This document shows, one piece after another, positions 12,215 to 25,420 of a stretch of DNA of 64,000 bases. Origin of the DNA: Calliopsis andreniformis (Eukaryota; Arthropoda; Insecta; Hymenoptera; Andrenidae); assembly GCF_051401765.1 (NCBI RefSeq), contig NW_027480494.1, positions 930,001 through 994,000 of the forward strand, written 5' to 3'. Position 1 is the first letter of the stretch. Every line of letters starts with the position of its first letter. A model generated the notes under the pieces. It did no database searches and was not told where the DNA came from. It worked only from the letters and a program-made list of their open reading frames with translations. Both the position numbers and the translations under genes were made by a program.

Positions 12215-13102
12215 AGTCATAGCCACAGCCATAGCAGTCATGGCCATAGCCACAGCAGCCATAGGCATAGCCATACCCATAGCAGCCATAGCCATAGCCA
12301 TAGCAGTCATAGCTATAGCCATAGCCATAGCAGCCATAGCCATAGCCATAGCCATAGCAGCCATAGCCATAGCCATAGCAGACATAGCCATAGCCATACC
12401 CATAGCAGCCATAGCCATAGCCATAGCCGTCATAGCCATAGCCACAGCCATAGCAACCATAGCTATAGCCATAGCCATAGCAGCCATAGCCATAGCCATA
12501 GCAGCCATAGCAATAGCCATAGCAGCCATAACCACAGCCAAAGCAGCCATAGCCATAGCCATAGCAGCCATAGCCATAGCCATAGCAGCCAGAGCCAGAG
12601 CCACAGCAGCCGTAGACATAGCCATAGCCTAGGCAGCCATAGACATAACCATGGCCATAGTAGCCATAGCCATAGCCATAGCAGCCATAGCCATAGCCAT
12701 AGCAGCCGTAGCGATTGCCATAGCAGCCATAGGCATACCCATAGCAGCCGGAGCCAGAGCCACTGCAGCCGTAGACATAGCCATAGCCTTAGCAGGCATA
12801 GCCATAGCCATAGCCATAGCAGCTATAGCCATAGCCATAGCAGCCATACCAATGGCCATAGTAGCCAAAGCCGTAGCCATAGCAGCCATAGCCATAGCCA
12901 TATCCATAGCGGCCATAGCCATAGCCATAGCAGTCATAGCCATAGCCATAGCCATAGCAGCCATGGCCGTAGCCATAGCCATAGCCATAGCAGACATAGC
13001 CACAGCCATAGCAGCCATAGTCATAGCCATAGCTGCCATAGGCATAGCCACACCCATAGCAGCCATAGACATAGCCATAGCAGACATAGCCATAGCCATA
13101 CC
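12215..13102 (+). repeat. 6.0-kb-spaced block, copy 2
   Basis: Second copy of 6,210-7,097. It ends where the sequence switches from the AGACATAGCC cassette to CCCATAGCAGCCGGAGCC. It carries the double-strand stop substitution at 12,628-12,633. Confidence 0.9.
12628..12633. other. CCTAGG substitution giving stops on both strands
   Basis: Sister copies read CCTTGG (for example 6,623 and 15,754). Here one T-to-A change makes palindromic CCTAGG, which contains TAG in the + Ala-Ile register (12,630-12,632) and TAG in the antisense Met-Ala register (12,629-12,631). It splits otherwise continuous open frames on both strands. Confidence 0.95.
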
Positions 13103-15169
13103 CATAGCAGCCGGAGCCAGAGCCACTGCAGCCGTAGACATAGCCATAGCCTTAGCAGGCATATCCATAGCCATAGCCATAGCAGCCATAGCCATAGCCA
13201 TAGCTGCCATAGGCATGGCAATAGTAGCCAAAGCCATAGCCATAGCAGCCATAGCCATAGACATAGCCATAGCATCCATAGCCATAGCCATAGCCATGGC
13301 CATAGCAGCCATAGCCATACCCATAGCAGCCATAGCCATAGCCATAGCAATCATAGCCATAGCCATAGCCATAGCCATAGCCATAGCAGCCATAGCCATA
13401 GCCGATGCAGCCATAGCCATAGCCATAGCAGCTATAGCCGTAGCCATAGCAGCCATAGCCATAGCCAATGCAGCCAAAACCATAGCTATAGCATCCATAG
13501 CGATAGCCATAGCAGCCGTAGGCAGAGCCATAGCAACCATAGCTATATCCATAGCAGACACACACATAGCCACAGCCACAGCAGCCATAATCATAGCCAT
13601 AGCCATAGCAGCCAATGCCATAGCCATAGCCATAGCAGCTGTAGCCATTGCCAAAGCGGCCATAGCCATAGCCATAGCAGCCATAGCAATAGCCATAGCA
13701 GCCATAACCACAGCCATAGCAGCCATAGCCATAGCCATAGCAGCCATAGCCATAGCCATAGCAGTCATAGCCATAGACATAGCCATAGCAGCTATAGCCA
13801 TAGCCATAGCCATAGCAGACATAGCCATAGCCATAGCAGCCATAGCCATAGCCATACCCATAGCAGCCATAGCCATAGCCATAGCAATCATGGCCATAGC
13901 CAGAGACAAAGCAGCCATAGCCATAGCCACAGCCATAGCAGCCGTAGCCATAACCATAGCAGCCATAGCGATAGCCATAGCAGACATAACCACAGCCATA
14001 GCAGCCATAGCCATAGCCATAGCTGCCATAGGCATGGCCATAGTAGCCAAAGCCATAGCCATAGCAGCCATAGCCATAGACATAGCCATAGCATCCATAG
14101 CCATAGCCATAGCCATGGCCATAGCAGCCATAGCCATACACATAGCAGCCATAGCCAGAGCCATAGCAGTCATAGCCATAGCCATAGCCATAGCCATATC
14201 CATAGCAGCCATAGCCATAGCCGATGCAGCCATAGCCATAGCCATAGCAGCCATAGCCGTAGCCATAGCAGCCATAGCCATAGCCAATGCAGCCATAACC
14301 ATAGCCATAGCATCCGTAGCGATAGCCATAGCAGCCGTAGGCAGAGCCATAGCAACCATAGCTATATCCATAGCAGACACACACATAGCCACAGCCATAG
14401 CAGCCATAATCATAGCCATAGCCATAGCAGCCAATGCCATAGCCATAGCCATAGCAGCTGTAGCCATTGCCAAAGCGGCCATAGCCATAGCCACAGCAGC
14501 CTTAGCCATAGCCATACCCATTGCAGACATAGCCATAGCCATAGCCATAGCAGCCGTGGCCGTAGCCATAGTCATAGCAGACATAGCCATAGCCATAGCC
14601 ATAGCAGCCATAGCCATAGCCATAGCAGCCGTAGCCATAGCAGCCGTAGCCATAGCAGCCGCAGCCATAGCCATAGCCATAGCAGCCATTGCCATAGCCA
14701 TTGCAGCCATAACCACAGCCATAGCAGCCATAGCCATAGCCATAGCAGCCATAAGCATATCCATAGCAGCGAGAGCCAGAGCCGCAGCAGCCGTAGAGGT
14801 AGCCATATCCTTAGCAGCCATAGACATAACCATAGCCATAGCAGCCATAGCTATAGCCATAGCTGCCATAGCCATGGCCATAGTAGCCAAAGCCATAGCC
14901 ATAGCAGCCATAGCCATAGACATAGACATAGCCATAGCAGCCATAGCCATAGCCATAGCCATAGCCATAGCAGCCATAGCCATAGCCGTAGCAGCCATAG
15001 CCATAGCCATAGCAGCCATAGCAGCCATAGCGATAGCCATAGCAGCCATAGGCATACCCATAGCAGCCGGAGCCAGAGCCACAGCAGCCGTAGACATAGC
15101 CATAGCCTTAGCATTCATAGCCATAACCATAGCCATAGCAGCCATAGCCATAGCCATAGCTGCCATGGC
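13103..15169 (+). repeat. Mosaic of left-domain blocks
   Basis: 13.1-14.4 kb repeats the material of 2.6-3.2 and 8.2-8.8 kb, with ACACACACA cassettes at 13,557 and 14,376. 14.4-15.13 kb repeats the block of 4.8-5.55 and 11.4-12.05 kb with GCGAGAGCC, GCCGCAGCAGCC and GCATTCATAGCC (5,482 and 15,111, offset 9,629, one short of a multiple of 3). No unique sequence is seen. Confidence 0.85.
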
Positions 15170-15915
15170 GATATCCATAGCAGCCATAGCCATAGCCATA
15201 GCAGTGATAGCCATAGCCATAGCCATAACAGCCATAGCCATAGCAGCCATAGCCATAGCCATAGCCATAGCCGTAGCAGCCATAGCCATAGCCATAGCAG
15301 CCATAGCCATAGCCATAGCAGACATAGCCATAGCCAGAGCAGTCATAGACACAGCCATAGCAGTCATGGCCATAGCCATAGCAGCCATAGGCATAGCCAT
15401 ACCCATAGCAGCCATAGCCATAGCCATAGCAGTCATAGCTATAGCCATAGCCATAGCAGCCATAGCCATAGCCATAGCCATAGCAGCCATAGCCATAGCC
15501 ATAGCAGCCATAGCCATAGCCATACCCATAGCAGCCATAGCCATAGCCATAGCCGTCATAGCCATAGCCACAGCCATAGCAGCCATAGCCATAGCCATAG
15601 CCATAGCAGCCATAGCCATAGCCATAGCAGCCATAGCAATAGCCATAGCAGCCATAACCACAGCCATAGCAGCCATAGCCATAGCCATAGCAGACATAGC
15701 CATAGCCATAGCAGCCAGAGCCAGAGCCACAGCAGCCGTAGACATAGCCATAGCCTTGGCAGCCATAGACATAACCATGGCCATAGCAGCCATAGCCATA
15801 GCCATAGCAGCCATAGCCATAGCCATAGCAGCCGTAGCGATAGCCATAGCAGCCATAGGCATACCCATAGCAGCCGTAGCCAGAGCCACTGCAGCCGTAG
15901 ACATAGCCATAGCAG
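15170..15915 (+). repeat. About 740-bp block repeated through the left half
   Basis: This block, with GAGCAGTCAT, GCAGTCATGGCC, GCCGTCATAGCC and CCTTGGCAGCC, recurs at about 12,045-12,785 (offset 3,126), 19,745-20,490 (offset 4,575) and 20,765-21,510. Parts recur at 6.2 and 58.6-58.9 kb and at the right edge. Private changes here include GATATCC near 15,168, GCAGTGATAG near 15,202 and GTCATAGACACAGCC near 15,345. Confidence 0.88.
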
Positions 15916-16035
15916 CCATACCAATGGCCATAGTAGCCAAAGCCGTAGCCATAGCAGCCATAGCCATAGCCATATCCATAGCGGCCATAGCCATAGCCAT
16001 AGCAGTCATAGCCATAGCCATAGCCATAGCAGCCA

Positions 16036-16318
16036 TAGCCATAACCATAGCAGCCATAGCCATAGCAGACATAACCACAGCCATAGCAGCCATAGCCATA
16101 GCCATAGCAGCCAGAGGCAGAGCCACAGCAGCCGTAGACATAGCCATAGCCACAGCAGCCATAGCCATAGCAGCCGCAGCCATAGCCACAGCCATAGCAG
16201 CCATAGCCATAACCAGAGCAGCCATAGCCATAGCAGACATAACCACAGCCATAGCAGCCATAGCCATAGCCATAGCAGCCAGAGGCAGAGCCACAGCAGC
16301 CGTAGACATAGCCATAGC
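16036..16318 (+). repeat. 168-bp tandem duplication
   Basis: GCAGACATAACCACAGCC begins at 16,065 and again at 16,233. Both copies continue into GCCAGAGGCAGAGCCACAGC. The second copy has ATAACCAGAGCAGCC where the first has ATAACCATAGCAGCC, so they have begun to diverge. Confidence 0.9.
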
Positions 16319-17616
16319 CTTAGGAGCCATAGACATAACCATAGCCATAGCAGCCATAGCCATAGCCATAGCCGCCACAATCATGGCCATAGTATCCAAA
16401 ACCATAGCCATAGCAGCCATAGCCAAAGACATAGCCATAGCAGCCATAGCCATAGCCATAGCCATAGCAGCCATAGCCATATCCATAGCAGCCATAGCCA
16501 TAGCCATAGCAGCCATAGCCATAGCCATAGCAGTTATAGCCATAGACATAGCCATAGTAGCCATAGCCATAGCCATAGCCATAGCAGACGTAGCCATAGC
16601 CATAGCAGCCATAGCCATAGCCAAACCCATAGCAGCCATAGCCATAGCCATAGCAGTCATGGCCATAGCCATAGACAAAGCAGCCATAGCCATAGCCACA
16701 GCCATAGCAGCCATAGCCATAACCATAGCAGCCATAGCCATAGCCATAGCAGACATAACCACAGCCACAGCAGCCATAGCCATAGCCATAGCAGCCATAG
16801 CCATAGCCATAGCAGCCAGAGCCAGAGCCACAGCAGCCGTAGACATAGCCATAGCCTTAGGGGCCATAGACATAACCATAGCCTTAGCAGCCATAGAAAT
16901 AGCCATAGCCGCCACAGCCATGGCCATTGTATCCAAAACCATAGCCATAGCAGCCATAGCCAAAGACATAACCATAGCAGCCATAGCCATAGCCATAGCC
17001 ATAGCCATAGCAGCCATAGCCATAGCCATACCAGACATAGCCATAGCCATAGCCATAGCAGCCGTATCCATAGCCATAGCAGCCATAGCCATAGCCATAG
17101 CAGCCATAGTCGCCATAGCCATAACCATAGCAGCCATAGCCATAGCCATAGCAGACATAGCCATAGCCATAGCCATAGCAGCCGTATCCATAGCCATAGT
17201 AGCCATAGCCATAGCCATAGCAGCCATAGCCGCCATAGCCATAGCCATAGCAGCCATAGCCATAGCCATTGCAGCCATAGCCATAGCCATAGCAGCCATA
17301 GCCATAGCCATACCCATAGCAGCCATAGCCATAGCCATAGCAGTCATGGCCATAGCCATAGACAAAGCAACCATAGCCATAGCCACAGCCATAGCAGCCA
17401 TAGCCATAACCATAGCAGCCATAGCCATAGCCATAGCAGACATAACCACAGCCATAGCAGCCATAGCCATAGCCATAGCAGCCATAGCCATCGCCATAGC
17501 CTTAGCAGCAATAGCCATAGTCATAGCCATAGCCATAGCAGCTATAGCCATAGCCATAGCCATAGCAGCCACAGCCGTAGCCATAGCAGCCATAGCCATA
17601 GCCATAGCAGCCATAG

Positions 17617-18868
17617 TAGACATAGCCATAGCCATAGCAGCCATAGCCATAGCCATAGCAGCCATAGCCATAGCTATAGCAGCCAGAGCCGGAGCCACAG
17701 CAGCCGTAGACATAGCCATAGCCTTAGCAGCCATAGCCATAACCATAGCTATAGCAGCCATAGCGATAGCAGCCATTGACATATCCATAGCAGCCAGAGC
17801 CAGAGCCACAGCAGCCGTAGACATAGCCATAGCATCCATAGCCATAGCAGCCGTAGCCATTGCCATAGCTGCCATAGTCATAACCTTAGCCATTGCAGCC
17901 ATAGCCATAGCCATAGCAGCCATAGCCGTAGCCATAGCAGCCATAGCCATAGCCATAGCAGCCATAGCCATAGCCATAGCAGCCATAGCGATAGCCGTAG
18001 CAGCCGTAGGCATAGCCATAGCAGCCATAGCTATATCAATAGCAGACACACACATAGCCACAGCCATAGCAGCCATAATCATAGCCATAGCCATAGCCGC
18101 CACAGCCATGGCCATAGTATCCAAAACCATAGCCATAGCAGCCATAGCTATATCAATAGCAGACACACACATAGCCACAGCCATAGCAGCCATAATCATA
18201 GCCATAGCCATAGCCGCCACAGCCATGGCCATAGTATCCAAAACCATAGCCATAGCAGCCATAGCCAAAGACATAGCCATAGCAGCCATAGCCATAGCCA
18301 TAGCCATAGCAGCCATAGCCATAGCCATAGCAGTTATAGACATAGCCATAGCCATAGCAGCCATAGCCATAGCCATAGCAGCCATAGCCATAGCTATAGC
18401 AGCCAGAGCCGGAGCCACAGCAGCCGTAGACATAGCCATAGCCTTAACAGCCATAGCCATAACCATAGCTATAGCAGCCATAGCGATAGCAGCCATTGAC
18501 ATATCCATAGCAGCCAGAGCCAGAGCCACAGCAGCCGTAGACATAGCCATAGCATCCATAGCCATAGCAGCCGTAGCCATAGCCATAGCTGCCATAGTCA
18601 TAACCTTAGCCATTGCAGCCATAGCCATAGCCATAGCAGCCATAGCCGTAGCCATAGCAGCCATAGCCATAGCCATAGCAGCCATAGCCATAGCCATAGC
18701 AGCCATAGCGATAGCCGTAGCAGCCGTAGGCATAGCCATAGCAGCCATAGCTATATCAATAGCAGACACACACATAGCCACAGCCATAGCAGCCATAATC
18801 ATAGCCATAGCCATAGCCGCCACAGCCATGGCCATAGTATCCAAAACCATAGCCATAGCAGCCATAGC
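17617..18868 (+). repeat. 720-bp spaced duplication
   Basis: 17,617-18,148 matches 18,337-18,868 at offset 720. It includes GCCGGAGCCACAGCAGCC, CCATTGACATATCC and GCTATATCAATAGCAGAC. Differences include GCCTTAACAGCC in copy 2 against GCCTTAGCAGCC. CCATTGACATAG is one of the few variants that put a TGA in the + His-Ser register. Confidence 0.9.
18021..18254 (+). repeat. 117-bp perfect-looking tandem duplication
   Basis: The segment from GCAGCCATAGCTATATCAAT to GTATCCAAAACCATAGCC occurs at 18,021 and again at 18,138. It lies between the two 720-bp copies and places two ACACACACA elements only 117 bp apart. I saw no differences between the units. Confidence 0.92.
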
Positions 18869-19709
18869 CAAAGACATAGCCATAGCAGCCATAGCCATAG
18901 CCATAGCCATAGCAGCCATAGCCATATCCATAGCAGCCATAGCCGTAGCCATAGCAGCCATAGCCATAGCCAATGCAGCCATAACCATAGCCATAGCATC
19001 CATAGCGATAGCCATAGCAGCCGTAGGCAGAGCCATAGCAACCATAGCTATATCCATAGCAGACACACACATAGCCACAGCCATAGCAGCCATAATCATA
19101 GCCATAGCCATAGCAGCCAATGCCATAGCCATAGCCATAGCAGCTGTAGCCATTGCCAAAGCGGCCATAGCCATAGCCACAGCAGCCTTAGCCATAGCAA
19201 TAGCCATAGCAGACATAGCCATAGCCATAGCCATAGCAGCCTTGGCCGTAGCCATAGTCATAGCAGACATAGCCATAGCCATAGCCATAGCAGCCATAGC
19301 CATAGCCATAGCAGCCGTAGCCATAGCAGCCGCAGCCATAGCCATAGCCATAGCAGCCATTGCCATAGCCATTGCAGCCATAACCACAGCCATAGCAGCC
19401 ATAGCCATAGCCATAGCAGCCATAGGCATATCCATAGCAGCGAGAGCCAGAGCCGCAGCAGCCGTAGACATAGCCATATCCTTAGCAGCCATAGACATAA
19501 CCATAGCCATAGCAGCCATAGCTATAGCCATAGCTGCCATAGCCATGGCCATAGTAGCCAAAGCCATAGCCATAGCAGCCATAGCCATTGACATAGACAT
19601 AGCCATAGCAGCCATAGCCATAGCCATAGCCATAACCATAGCAGCCATAGCCATAGCCGTAGCAGCCATAGCCATAGCCATAGCAGCCATAGCAGCCATA
19701 GCGATAACC

Positions 19710-21683
19710 ATAGCAGCCATAGGCATAGCCATAGCAGCCATAGCGATAGCCATAGCAGCCATAGCCATAGCCATAGCAGTCATAGCCATAGCCATAGCCA
19801 TAACAGCCATAGCCATAGCAGCCATAGCCATAGCCATAGCCATAGCCGTAGCAGCCATAGCCATAGCCATAGCAGCCATAGCCATAGCCACAGCAGCCAT
19901 AGCCATAGCCAGAGCAGTCATAGCCACAGCCATAGCAGTCATGGCCATAGCCATAGCAGCCATAGGCATAGCCATACCCATAGCAGCCATAGCCATAGCC
20001 ATAGCAGTCATAGCTATAGCCATAGCCATAGCAGCCATAGCCATAGCCATAGCCATAGCAGCCATAGCCATAACCATAGCAGCCATAGCCATAGCCATAC
20101 CCATAGCAGCCATAGCCATAGCCATAGCCGTCATAGCCATAGCCACAGCCATAGCAGCCATAGCCATAGCCATAGCCATAGCAGCCATAGCCATAGCCAT
20201 AGCAGCCATAGCAATAGCCATAGCAGCCATAACCACAGCCATAGCAGCCATAGCCATAGCCATAGCAGCCATAGCCATAGCCATAGCAGCCAGAGCCAGA
20301 GCCACAGCAGCCGTAGACATAGCCATAGCCTTGGCAGCCATAGACATAACCATGGCCATAGCAGCCATAGCCATAGCCATAGCAGCCATAGCCATAGCCA
20401 TAGCAGCCGTAGCGATAGCCATAGCAGCCATAGGCATACCCATAGCAGCCGGAGCCAGAGCCACTGCGGCCGTAGACATAGCCATAGCCTTAGCAGCCGT
20501 AGCCATAGCCATAGCCATAGCAGCCATAGCCATAGCCATAGCAGCCATACCAATGGCCATAGTAGCCAAAGCCGTAGCAATAGCAGCCATAGCCATAGCC
20601 ATATCCATAGCGGCCATAGCCATAGCCATAGCAGTCATAGCCATAGCCATAGCCATAGCAGCCGGAGCCAGAGCCACAGCAGCCGTAGACATAGCCATAG
20701 CCTTAGCATTCATAGCCATAACCATAGCCATAGCAGCCATAGCCATAGCCATAGCAGCCATAGCGATAGCCATAGCAGCCATAGCCATAGCCATAGCAGT
20801 CATAGCCATAGCCATAGCCATAGCAGCCATAGCCATAGCAGCCATAGCCATAGCCATAGCCATAGCCGTAGCAGCCATAGCCATAGCCATAGCAGCCATA
20901 GCCATAGCCATAGCAGCCATAGCGACAGCCAGAGCAGTCATAGCCACAGCCATAGCAGTCATGGCCATAGCCATAGCAGCCATAGGCATAGCCATACCCA
21001 TAGCAGCCATAGCCATAGCCATAGCAGTCATAGCTATAGCCATAGCCATAGCAGCCATAGCCATAGCCATAGCCACAGCAGCCATAGCCATAACCATAGC
21101 AGCCATAGCCATAGCCATACCCATAGCAGCCATAGCCATAGCCATAGCCGTCATAGCCATAGCCACAGCCATAGCAGCCATAGCCATAGCCATAGCCATA
21201 GCAGCCATAGCCATAGCCATAGCAGCCATAGCAATAGCCATAGCAGCCATAACCACAGCCATAGCAGCCATAGCCATAGCCATAGCAGCCATAGCCATAG
21301 CCATAGCAGCCAGAGCCAGAGCCACAGCAGCCGTAGACATAGCCATAGCCTTGGCAGCCATAGACATAACCATGGCCATAGCAGCCATAGCCATAGCCAT
21401 AGCAGCCATAGCCATAGCCATAGCAGCCGTAGCGATAGCCATAGCAGCCATAGGCATACCCATAGCAGCCGGAGCCAGAGCCACTGCAGCCGTAGACATA
21501 GCCATATTCTTAGCAGCCGTAGCCATAGCCATAGCCATAGCAGCCATAGCCATAGCCTTAGCAGCCATACCAATGGCCATAGTAGCCAAAGCCGTAGCCA
21601 TAGCAGCCATAGCCATAGCCATATCCATAGCGGCCATAGCCATAGCCATAGCAGTCATAGCCATAGCCATAGCCATAGCAGCC
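19710..21683 (+). repeat. 1,020-bp tandem duplication
   Basis: 19,710-20,663 matches 20,730-21,683 at offset 1,020. Landmarks are GCCGTCATAGCC at 20,128 and 21,148, and GCCATACCAATGG at 20,547 and 21,567. Small differences include CCACTGCGGCCG (20,464) against CCACTGCAGCCG, and GCCATATTCTTAGC in copy 2. Confidence 0.92.
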
Positions 21684-22593
21684 ATGGCCATAGCCATAGC
21701 CATAGCAGCCATAGCCATAGCCATAGCAGCCATAGCCATAGCCATAGCAGACATAGCCACAGCCATAGCAGCCATAGTCATAGCCATAGCTGCCAGAGGC
21801 ATAGCCATACCCATAGCAGCCATAGACATAGCCATACCAGTCATAGCCATAGCCATAGCCATAACAGCCATAGCCATAGCCATAGCCATAGCAGCCATAG
21901 CCATAGCCATAGCAGCCATAGCAATAGCCATAGCAGCCATAACCACAGCCATAGCAGCCATAGCCATAGCCATAGCAGCCATAGCCATAGCCATAGCAGC
22001 CAGAGCCAGAGCCACAGCAGCCGTAGACATAGCCATAGCCTTAGGGGCCATAGACATAACCATAGCCATAGCAGCCATAGAAATAGCCATAGCCGCCACA
22101 GCCATGGCCATTGTATCCAAAACCATAGCCATAGCAGCCATAGCCAAAGACATAGCCATAGCAGCCATAGCCATAGCCATAGCCATAGCCATAGAAGCCA
22201 TAGCCATAGCCATAGCAGACATAGCCATAGCCATAGCCATAGCAGCCGTATCCATAGCCATAGTAGCCATAGCCATAGCCATAGCAGCCATAGTCGCCAT
22301 AGCCATAACCATAGCAGCCATAGCCATAGCCATAGCAGACATAGCCATAGCCATAGCCATAGCAGCCGTATCCATAGCCATAGTAGCCATAGCCATAGCC
22401 ATAGCAGCCATAGCCGCCATAGCCATAGCCATAGCAGCCATAGCCATAGCCATAGCAGCCAGAGCCAGAGCCACAGCAGCCGTAGACATAGCCATAGCCT
22501 TGGCAGCCATAGACATACCCATGGCCATAGCAGCCATAGCCATAGCCATAGCAGCCATAGCCATAGCCATAGCAGCCGTAGCGATAGCCATAG

Positions 22594-23240
22594 CAGCCAC
22601 AGCCATAGCCAAACCCATAGCAGCCATAGCCATAGCCATAGCAGTCATGGCCATAGCCATAGCAGTTATAGCCATAGACATAGCCATAGCAGCCATAGCC
22701 ATAGCCATAGCCATAGCAGACATAGCCATAGCCATAGCAGCCACAGCCATAGCCAAACCCATAGCAGCCATAGCCATAGCCATAGCAGTCATGGCCATAG
22801 CCATAGACAAAGCAGCCATAGCCATAGCCACAGCCATAGCAGCCATAGCCATAACCATAGCAGCCATAGCCATAGCCATAGCAGACATAGCCACAGCCAT
22901 AGCAGCCATAGTCATAGCCATAGCTGCCATAGGCATAGCCACACCCATAGCAGCCATAGACATAGCCATAGCAGTCATAGCCATAGCCATAGCCATAACA
23001 GCCATAGCCATAGCCATAGCCATAGCAGCCATAGCCATAGCCATAGCAGCCATAGCAATAGCCATAGCAGCCATAACCACAGCCATAGCAGCCATAGCCA
23101 TAGCCATAGCAGCCATAGCCATAGCCATAGCAGTTATAGCCATAGACATAGCCATAGCAGCCATAGCCATAGCCATAGCCATAGCAGACATAGCCATAGC
23201 CATAGCAGCCACAGCCATAGCCAAACCCATAGCAGCCATA
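22594..23240 (+). repeat. 144-bp and 468-bp nested duplications marked by CCAAACCC
   Basis: CAAACCCATAGC starts at 22,610, 22,754 and 23,222, offsets 144 and 468. The flanking GCAGCCACAGCCATAGCC is shared by all three, whereas related cassettes at 16.6 and 57.3 kb lack the CCACAGCC change. The three are therefore sister units. Confidence 0.88.
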
Positions 23241-24499
23241 GCCATAGCCATAGCAGTCATGGCCATAGCCATAGACAAAGCAGCCATAGCCATAGCCACA
23301 GCCATAGCAGCCATAGCCATAACCATAGCAGCCATAGCCATAGCCATAGCAGACATAACCACAGCCACAGCAGCCATAGCCATAGCCATAGCAGCCATAG
23401 CCATAGCCATAGCAGCCAGAGCCAGAGCCACAGCAGCCGTAGACATAGCCATAGCCTTAGGGGCCATAGACATAACCATAGCCATAGCAGCCATAGAAAT
23501 AGCCATAGCCGCCACAGCCATGGCCATTGTATCCAAAACCATAGCCATAGCAGCCATAGCCAAAGACATAGCCATAGCAGCCATAGCCATAGCCATAGCC
23601 ATAGCCATAGCAGCCATAGCCATAGCCATAGCAGACATAGCCATAGCCATAGCCATAGCAGCCGTATCCATAGCCATAGTAGCCATAGCCATAGCCATAG
23701 CAGCCATAGTCGCCATAGCCATAACCATAGCAGCCATAGCCATAGCCATAGCAGACATAGCCATAGCCATAGCCATAGCAGCCGTATCCATAGCCATAGT
23801 AGCCATAGCCATAGCCATAGCAGCCATAGCCGCCATAGCCATAGCCATAGCAGCCATAGCCATAGCCATTGCAGCCATAGCCATAGCCATAGCAGCCATA
23901 GCCATAGCCATACCCATAGCAGCCATAGCCATAGCCATACCCATAGCAGCCATAGCCATAGCCATAGCAGTCATGGCCATAGCCATAGACAAAGCAACCA
24001 TAGCCATAGCCACAGCCATAGCAGCCATAGCCATAACCATAGCAGCCATAGCCATAGCCATAGCAGACATAACCACAGCCATAGCAGCCATAGCCATAGC
24101 CATAGCAGCCATAGCCATCGCCATAGCCTTAGCAGCAATAGCCATAGTCATAGCCACAGCCATAGCAGCTATAGCCATAGCCATAGCCATAGCAGCCACA
24201 GCCGTAGCCATAGCAGCCATAGCCATAGCCATAGCAGCCATAGTAGACATAGCCATAGCCATAGCAGCCATAGCCATAGCCATAGCAGCCATAGCCATAG
24301 CTATAGCAGCCAGAGCCAGAGCCACAGCAGCCGTAGACATAGCCATAGCCTTAGCAGCCATAGCCATAACCATAGCTATAGCAGCCATAGCCATAGCAGC
24401 CATAGACATATCCATAGCAGCCATATCCATAGCCATAGCAGCCATAGCGATAGCCATAGCAGCCATAGCCATAGCCATAGCAGCCATAGCCATAGTCAT

Positions 24500-24820
24500 A
24501 GCAGCCATAACCACAGCCATAGCGGCCATAGCCATAGCCATAGCAGCCAGAGTCATAGCAGCCAGAGCCAGAGCCACAGCAGCCGTAGACATAGCCATAG
24601 CCTTAGCAGCCATAGACATAATCATAGCCATAGCAGCCATAGCCATAGCCATGGCAGCCATAGCCATAGCCATTGGAGCCATAACCACAGCCATAGCGGC
24701 CATAGCCATAGCCATAGCAGCCAGAGTCATAGCAGCCAGAGCCAGAGCCACAGCAGCCGTAGACATAGCCATAGCCTTAGCAGCCATAGACATAATCATA
24801 GCCATAGCAGCCATAGCCAT
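24500..24820 (+). repeat. 174-bp tandem duplication
   Basis: GCCAGAGTCATAGCAGCC occurs at 24,546 and 24,720. Each is followed by GCCAGAGCCAGAGCC and a GTAGACATAGCC, GCCTTAGCAGCC, ATAGACATAATC succession. The second copy ends in GCCACAGCAGCCACAGCC. Confidence 0.88.
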
Positions 24821-24889
24821 AGCCACAGCAGCCACAGCCATGGCCATAGTAGCCAAAGCCATAGCCATGGCCATAGTAGCCAAAGCCAT

Positions 24890-25420
24890 AGCCATTGCAG
24901 CCATAGCCATAGACATAACCATAGCCGCCAAAACCATAGCCGTAGCCATAGCCATAGCAGCCATAGCCATAGCCATAGCAGCCATAGCCATAGCAGCCAT
25001 AGCCACAGTCATAGCAGCCATAGCCATAGCTATAGCCATAGCAGCCATAGATATAGCCATAGCAGCCATAGCCATAGCCATACCCATAGCAGCCATAGCC
25101 ATAGCCATAGCCATAGCAGCCATAGCCATATCCATACCAGCCATAGCCATAGCCATAGCAGCCATAACCACAGGCACAGCAGCCATAGCCATAGCCATAG
25201 CAGCCATAGACATAGCCACAGCAGCCAGAGGCAGAGCCACAGCAGCCGTAGACATAGCCATAGCCTTAGCAGCCGTAGACATAACCATAGCCATAGCAGC
25301 CATAGCCATAGCCATAGCAGCCATATCCATGGACATAGTAGCCCAAGCCATAGCCATAGCAGCCATAGCCATAGACATAGCCATAGCAGCCATAGCCGTA
25401 GCCATAGCCATAGCCATAGC
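24890..25420 (+). repeat. Block shared between the left transition and the right flank
   Basis: It matches 60,830-61,361. GCCGCCAAAACC is at 24,924 and 60,865, both followed by GCCACAGTCATAGCAGCC, GCCATAGATATAGCC and GCCATATCCATGGACATAG. The offset of 35,941 is two short of a multiple of 3, as expected from the two one-base losses lying between. The expanded core lies between the two copies. Confidence 0.85.

Larger units (their letters stand above)
1289..19071 (+). repeat. ACACACACA-marker cassette, left-domain copies
   Basis: A cassette reading TATATCCATAGCAGACACAC (or its TATATCAATAG variant) and continuing through the AC run into ATAGCCACAGCC and ATAATCATAGCC. In this domain the GACACACACA element starts at 1,289, 1,661, 3,173, 8,761, 9,703, 13,557, 14,376, 18,045, 18,162, 18,765 and 19,062. 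It is then absent until 58,348. It makes a convenient landmark for the left and right domains. Confidence 0.92.

Noticed and set aside
12600..12660. CCATGG, CCTAGG and GCTATAGC palindromes as operators or recombination sites
   Set aside because: They are single-substitution variants of the hexamer scattered through many cassettes, with no associated gene or consistent spacing.
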